From an uncultured Paracoccaceae bacterium (lineage in GTDB: Bacteria; Pseudomonadota; Alphaproteobacteria; Rhodobacterales; Rhodobacteraceae), in NCBI GenBank assembly GCA_947503925.1, contig CANNFQ010000004.1:248001-312000 (forward strand): a stretch of DNA of 64,000 nucleotides. The letters are read 5' to 3'. The notes beneath the pieces were generated by a model. It worked only from the letters and a program-made list of their open reading frames with translations. It was not told the origin of the DNA and ran no database searches. Both the position numbers and the translations under genes were made by a program. Positions 60,615-64,000 of this stretch are shown here, piece by piece (position 1 is the stretch's first letter; the number at the start of each line of letters is the position of its first letter).

Positions 60615-61217
60615 ATGCCCGCCGAAATTCGCAAGACGCTTTTGCATGTTGAAAATACGCTGATTGAAGGCGGCAAACCTGCTGAAACACCGTTGAGGCT
60701 GATTGCCGCGATGGCGGTGATTCGTAATCCTTGGGCGGGCCGTGGATTTGTTGAAGACCTTTCGGTTGAAATTCGCGATTGCGCGCCGGGGCTTGGTGCC
60801 TTGCTGACCGAAATGGTGCTGGAGGCTGCGGGTGGTGGCGGCAAGGTCGAAGGCTATGGCAAGGCCGCCATCGTCGGCCTGAATGGAGAGGTTGAACACG
60901 CTTCTGCCCTGATCCACACGCTGCATTTCGGAAACCATTATCGCAATGCTGTTGGCGCGAAATCCTACCTGTCATTCTGCAACACCCGCGGCCCGGCAAA
61001 TGCGCCATTGATGATCCCGTTGATGGATAAAAACGATGGCGGACGGCGGTCGCATTATCTGACAATTCAGACCAGCGTTGCCGATGCGCCTGCGTCTGAT
61101 GAAATTCTGATTGCCTTGGGCGCATCCATTGGTGGCCGCCCGCATCATCGGATCGGGGACCGTTATCAGGACCTAAAGGAGCTTGGGCATGACGTTGACA
61201 ACCCTGCGGCTGTCTAG
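60615..61217 (+). CDS. AA_synth-family protein (PF06684-like)
   Basis: 200 residues from ATG 60615 with an AAGGGG ribosome site. The pattern RLIAAMAVIRNPWAGRGFVE, VEGYGKAAIVGLNGEVEHAS, and IPLMDKNDGGRRSHYLTIQT is that of the amino acid synthesis family (PF06684), whose name is historical and whose reaction is undefined. It opens the induced operon and overlaps the hydrolase gene by 29 bp. In other bacteria members sit with LLM oxygenases and flavin reductases, as here. Confidence 0.83.
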   Translation: MPAEIRKTLLHVENTLIEGGKPAETPLRLIAAMAVIRNPWAGRGFVEDLSVEIRDCAPGLGALLTEMVLEAAGGGGKVEGYGKAAIVGLNGEVEHASALIHTLHFGNHYRNAVGAKSYLSFCNTRGPANAPLMIPLMDKNDGGRRSHYLTIQTSVADAPASDEILIALGASIGGRPHHRIGDRYQDLKELGHDVDNPAAV

Positions 61218-62001
61218 GTCCGGGCAAACCGTTGCCATGCAGGATCGGGGTGCCGGTGCGCCTGTCCTTCTGATCCATGGTGTTGGCATGCGGTCGGCGG
61301 CGTGGGGCCCGCAGATTGAGGCGCTGTGCAACACCAACCGCGTCATCGCGGTGGATATGCCCGGCCATGGTGGCAGCGCGCCCTTGCCGCTGTGCAGTGC
61401 GCTGCCTGATTTCGTCGCATGGTGTTACGATGTCGTGCGGGCATTGGATGTTGGTCCCGTCAATATCGTTGGCCATTCAATGGGGGCGCTGATTGCAGGC
61501 GGGTTTGCTGTTGAACATCCGGACCTGACAACCCGTGTCTGCCTGATCAACGGTGTGTACTGCCGCGATGCCGCCGCATCGCGTGCAGTGCTGGCCCGGG
61601 CTGCGGAAATCAAAAAGGGTGAGATTGACCTTAAGACGCCGCTGGACCGTTGGTTTTGTGACGGCCCGGATGACGCAGATGCCCGGGCGCAGGTTGCCGA
61701 TTGGCTGCGTGCCGTTGATCGCGACGGCTATGCCACGGCCTATGGCGCGTTTGCAAAGGGCGATGCGACCTATGCGGCCAGATATGCCGATATCACATGC
61801 CCGTTCATGGCGATCACCGGGGGCGACGACCCCAATTCAACACCGGCCATGTCGCAGGCGATGGTTGCGCATGCGCCAAACGGCCATGCGATGACGGTGC
61901 CGGGCCACCGCCATATGGCGAACTTGACCGCGCCGGACGTCATCAACATGCATCTGAACGCTTGGTTGCGGATGCCCACAACAGTGAAGGAGCCGCAATG
62001 A
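61189..62001 (+). CDS. Alpha/beta-fold hydrolase
   Basis: 270 residues from ATG 61189, with AAAGGAG ribosome site inside the previous gene. Oxyanion-loop LLIHGVGM, nucleophile elbow GHSMGA (serine), acid likely in TGGDDPNS, and catalytic histidine in PGHRHMANL. It would hydrolyse an ester, lactone, amide or C-C bond of a pathway intermediate. The cluster resembles, in parts only, the Rut operon, where a hydrolase, flavin reductase and LLM oxygenase work together. Confidence 0.87.
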   Translation: MTLTTLRLSRSGQTVAMQDRGAGAPVLLIHGVGMRSAAWGPQIEALCNTNRVIAVDMPGHGGSAPLPLCSALPDFVAWCYDVVRALDVGPVNIVGHSMGALIAGGFAVEHPDLTTRVCLINGVYCRDAAASRAVLARAAEIKKGEIDLKTPLDRWFCDGPDDADARAQVADWLRAVDRDGYATAYGAFAKGDATYAARYADITCPFMAITGGDDPNSTPAMSQAMVAHAPNGHAMTVPGHRHMANLTAPDVINMHLNAWLRMPTTVKEPQ

Positions 62002-62906
62002 CACAGCATGACAGCCGCGCGTTGCGTAATGCCTTCAGCAGTTTCATGACCGGTGTGACGGTTGTGACCGCGTTCGACAAAGACGGTCAGCCGATTGGTT
62101 TCACGGCCAATTCATTCACATCCGTTTCGCTTGATCCGCCGATGGTGTTGGTGTGCCTTGCCAAAAGTTCGCAGAACTATGACGCATTGGTATCGGCACC
62201 GGGCTTTGCGGTGAACATCCTCGCTGAAACACAAATCGATATCTCGAACACTTTCGCCCGTCCGGTTGATGACCGTTTTGCAAACGTGAACTGGCAAAAA
62301 GGTCCGCATGGGTCACCTGTTATCGCGGATGTCGCAGCCTGGTTTGACTGTGCGATGCACAAGACAGTAGAGGCTGGCGATCATGTTGTCCTGATCGGCA
62401 CAGTCGCGGCATTTGAAGATACGACAAAGCCCGGGCTTGGCTATGCGCGGGGGGCTTATTTGACGCCGTCGATAACCGCGGATGCATTGGTGCAAGGTTG
62501 CGATTTAGTGGTTTCCGCCTTGATTGAACGCGATGGTGAAGTGTTGCTGGTGGACGATTCCAGTGGCGGCCTTGCTTTGCCCGAAACGACGGTCGTGGAT
62601 GAGGGGACCACCGCAGCCGTTCAAAAATTGATCGACGTGACGGGGCTGACAGCGCAACCGGGCTTTGTCTATTCGGTGTTCGAAGACGTCAGCCGCAGGC
62701 GGCAGCACATATCGTTTTTATGCAGGGCAGGTGCGGGTGCGCCGCAAAACGGCGTATTTGTTCCGCTGACTTCGGCTGCGTTGGATGATGTTTCCGATCC
62801 CGCAATCCTGACGATGCTTGAACGCTTGGCCGCAGAGGCGGCAATCGGCAGTTTTGGCATTTACTATGGCACACAAAACAGCGGCGAAGTCCGCCCGTTC
62901 GCATAA
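61998..62906 (+). CDS. Flavin reductase fused to a degenerate Nudix-like domain
   Basis: 302 residues, ATGA overlap at the start. Residues about 1-165 are a flavin reductase-like FMN domain (SSFMTGVTVVTAFDKDGQPI, GFTANSFTSVSLDPPMVLVC, NILAETQ). Residues about 180-290 look like a Nudix fold: SALIERDGEVLLVDD, GLALPETTVVDEGTTAAVQK, but the GX5EX7REUXEE box is missing its acidic residues, so it is probably a binding domain. It would supply reduced flavin to the LLM monooxygenase encoded next, 9 bp downstream. Confidence 0.83.
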   Translation: MTQHDSRALRNAFSSFMTGVTVVTAFDKDGQPIGFTANSFTSVSLDPPMVLVCLAKSSQNYDALVSAPGFAVNILAETQIDISNTFARPVDDRFANVNWQKGPHGSPVIADVAAWFDCAMHKTVEAGDHVVLIGTVAAFEDTTKPGLGYARGAYLTPSITADALVQGCDLVVSALIERDGEVLLVDDSSGGLALPETTVVDEGTTAAVQKLIDVTGLTAQPGFVYSVFEDVSRRRQHISFLCRAGAGAPQNGVFVPLTSAALDDVSDPAILTMLERLAAEAAIGSFGIYYGTQNSGEVRPFA

Positions 62907-62915
62907 GAGGCACTG

Positions 62916-63953
62916 ATGCGTTTTTCACTTTTCGTACATATGGAACGGCTGTCGCCTGAGCAAAACCAGAAGGAGTTGTATGACAACTTCGTCACGCTTG
63001 CCAAAATCGCTGATGAGGGCGGTATGCATGCCGTCTGGACGGGTGAACATCACGGGATGGATTTTACCATTGCCCCGAACCCGTTTTTGAACCTTGTCGA
63101 TCTTGCCCGGCAGACCAAGAATGTGCGGCTTGGCACCGGCACGATCATCGCCCCGTTCTGGCACCCCATCCGTTTGGCGGGGGAGGCCGCGATGGCCGAT
63201 CTGATTGTGGATGGTCGACTGGAGCTAGGTATCGCGCGGGGCGCCTATAGCTATGAATATGAACGCATGGTGCCGGGCATGGATGCGTGGGATGCAGGCC
63301 AGCGGATGCGCGAATTGATCCCGGCTGTTCAAGGCCTATGGAAGGGTGATTATGCGCAGGACGGCACATATCATTCCTTTCCTGCATCGACGTCGTCGCC
63401 TAAGCCCATGCAGGAAAACGGCCCGCCCATCTGGGTCGCAGCCCGTGATCCCAACAGCCATGAATTTGCCGTCTCAAACGGGTGTCAGGTGCAAGTGACG
63501 CCGCTTTGGCAAGGTGATACTGAAATCACCAAGCTGATGGAGACATTCAACGCAGCCTGCGACAAGTTCCCTGATGTTCCCCGGCCCGAAATCATGTTGC
63601 TGAACCATACTTACATCGCGTCGGACGCCGACGATGCGCAATTGGCTGCGGAAGAAATCAACCGTTTCTACTGCTATTTCGGCGCATGGTTCAAAAACGA
63701 ACGTCCTGTATCACAAGGCCTGATCAAAGCCTTGTCGGAGGAAGAGATCACCGCACACCCATTCTATTCACCCAAGGCGATGCTGCGCGACAATGTGATT
63801 GCAACACCGGATGATGCAATTGCCCGGATCAAGGGTTACGCACACCTTGGCTATGACGAATACGCCTTCTGGATTGACAGCGGCATGAGTTTTGAACGCA
63901 AGAAAGCCTCGCTTGAGCGGTTTATCAAGGATGTGATGCCAGCCTTCGCATAA
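62916..63953 (+). CDS. LLM-class flavin-dependent monooxygenase
   Basis: 345 residues. The luciferase-like barrel is shown by AVWTGEHHGMDF, VRLGTGTIIAPFWHPIRLAG, DLIVDGRLELGIARGAYSYE, and IWVAARDPNS. It uses reduced FMN, probably from the adjacent reductase, and O2 to oxidise an organic substrate (hydroxylation, Baeyer-Villiger type or ring opening). Substrate unknown. It is followed after 10 bp by an aldehyde dehydrogenase gene that should oxidise the product. Confidence 0.9.
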   Translation: MRFSLFVHMERLSPEQNQKELYDNFVTLAKIADEGGMHAVWTGEHHGMDFTIAPNPFLNLVDLARQTKNVRLGTGTIIAPFWHPIRLAGEAAMADLIVDGRLELGIARGAYSYEYERMVPGMDAWDAGQRMRELIPAVQGLWKGDYAQDGTYHSFPASTSSPKPMQENGPPIWVAARDPNSHEFAVSNGCQVQVTPLWQGDTEITKLMETFNAACDKFPDVPRPEIMLLNHTYIASDADDAQLAAEEINRFYCYFGAWFKNERPVSQGLIKALSEEEITAHPFYSPKAMLRDNVIATPDDAIARIKGYAHLGYDEYAFWIDSGMSFERKKASLERFIKDVMPAFA

Positions 63954-63963
63954 AGGACAGGGA

Positions 63964-64000
63964 ATGCAGCAGTTTCAGCAATATATCGGCGGTGCTTTTT
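63964..64000 (+). CDS. Aldehyde dehydrogenase, start only (truncated by window edge)
   Basis: ATG 63964 follows an AAAGGACAGGG ribosome site. The twelve visible codons read MQQFQQYIGGAF, the usual opening of an aldehyde dehydrogenase (YI-x-G-x-F/W). Most of the gene lies beyond the window, so the call rests on this opening and on position in a monooxygenase operon. Confidence 0.5.
   Translation, partial: MQQFQQYIGGAF

Overview
The window reads as about 64 kb of chromosome from a marine alphaproteobacterium of the Roseobacter/Rhodobacterales group. The grounds are a GC-rich coding style with many ATGA gene overlaps, gene transfer agent (GTA) head-spike genes of the Rhodobacter capsulatus type, a methylsuccinyl-CoA dehydrogenase of the ethylmalonyl-CoA pathway, perfect CtrA boxes, and an initiator tRNA with an AGG/CCU anticodon stem. 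I saw no rRNA, insertion sequence, integrase or CRISPR array.

Layout. 1-2015: a truncated SnoaL-like protein and two small exported proteins. 2230-16316: a surface polysaccharide locus (priming sugar transferase, YjbH, YjbF, Wzc kinase, Wzx flippase, Wzy-like polymerase, two acetyltransferases, three glycosyltransferases). A two-gene GTA head-spike module sits inside it, and perfect CtrA boxes lie at both of its promoter regions. 16313-17892: a CdsA-like and a PlsC-like lipid pair. 18060-32016: a 14-kb, six-gene, tightly overlapping run (two tandem DUF4132 proteins, MoxR-type AAA+ ATPase, DUF5682, VWA protein, SWIM protein) related to the poorly understood E. coli yeh cluster. It is the best candidate for an undescribed system here. 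32065-33795: a PspA/YiaAB membrane-stress operon next to a TetR gene, with three matching operators.

33864-41904: sugar-acid metabolism (cupin, enolase-superfamily enzyme), GNAT, zinc alcohol dehydrogenase, a TetA-like exporter behind an orphan palindrome, cytochrome P450, a RES-domain protein coupled to thioredoxin reductase, and an Lrp regulator. 42195-52139: an exported VWA protein with six 88-residue repeats, then housekeeping genes (AbrB-type membrane protein, Nudix, TrhO, Hsp70, phosphoesterase, small P-loop kinase, nicotinamidase, EamA transporter). 52189-52353: initiator tRNA with promoter and a 22-bp terminator stem. 52393-59512: Nudix, CnoX-like thioredoxin, LON-domain protein, Trm112-like protein, methylsuccinyl-CoA dehydrogenase, TauE-type transporter, DUF3859, tandem GNAT. 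59533-64000: a divergent catabolic locus with a GntR repressor and DUF1330 protein on one side, and AA_synth protein, hydrolase, flavin reductase, LLM monooxygenase and aldehyde dehydrogenase on the other. An operator-like palindrome overlaps the promoter.

How they fit: the polysaccharide locus probably makes a cell-surface polymer, and the embedded spike genes suggest that GTA particles recognise that kind of polymer, with both possibly under CtrA. All family assignments come from reading motifs by eye; no database search was run.
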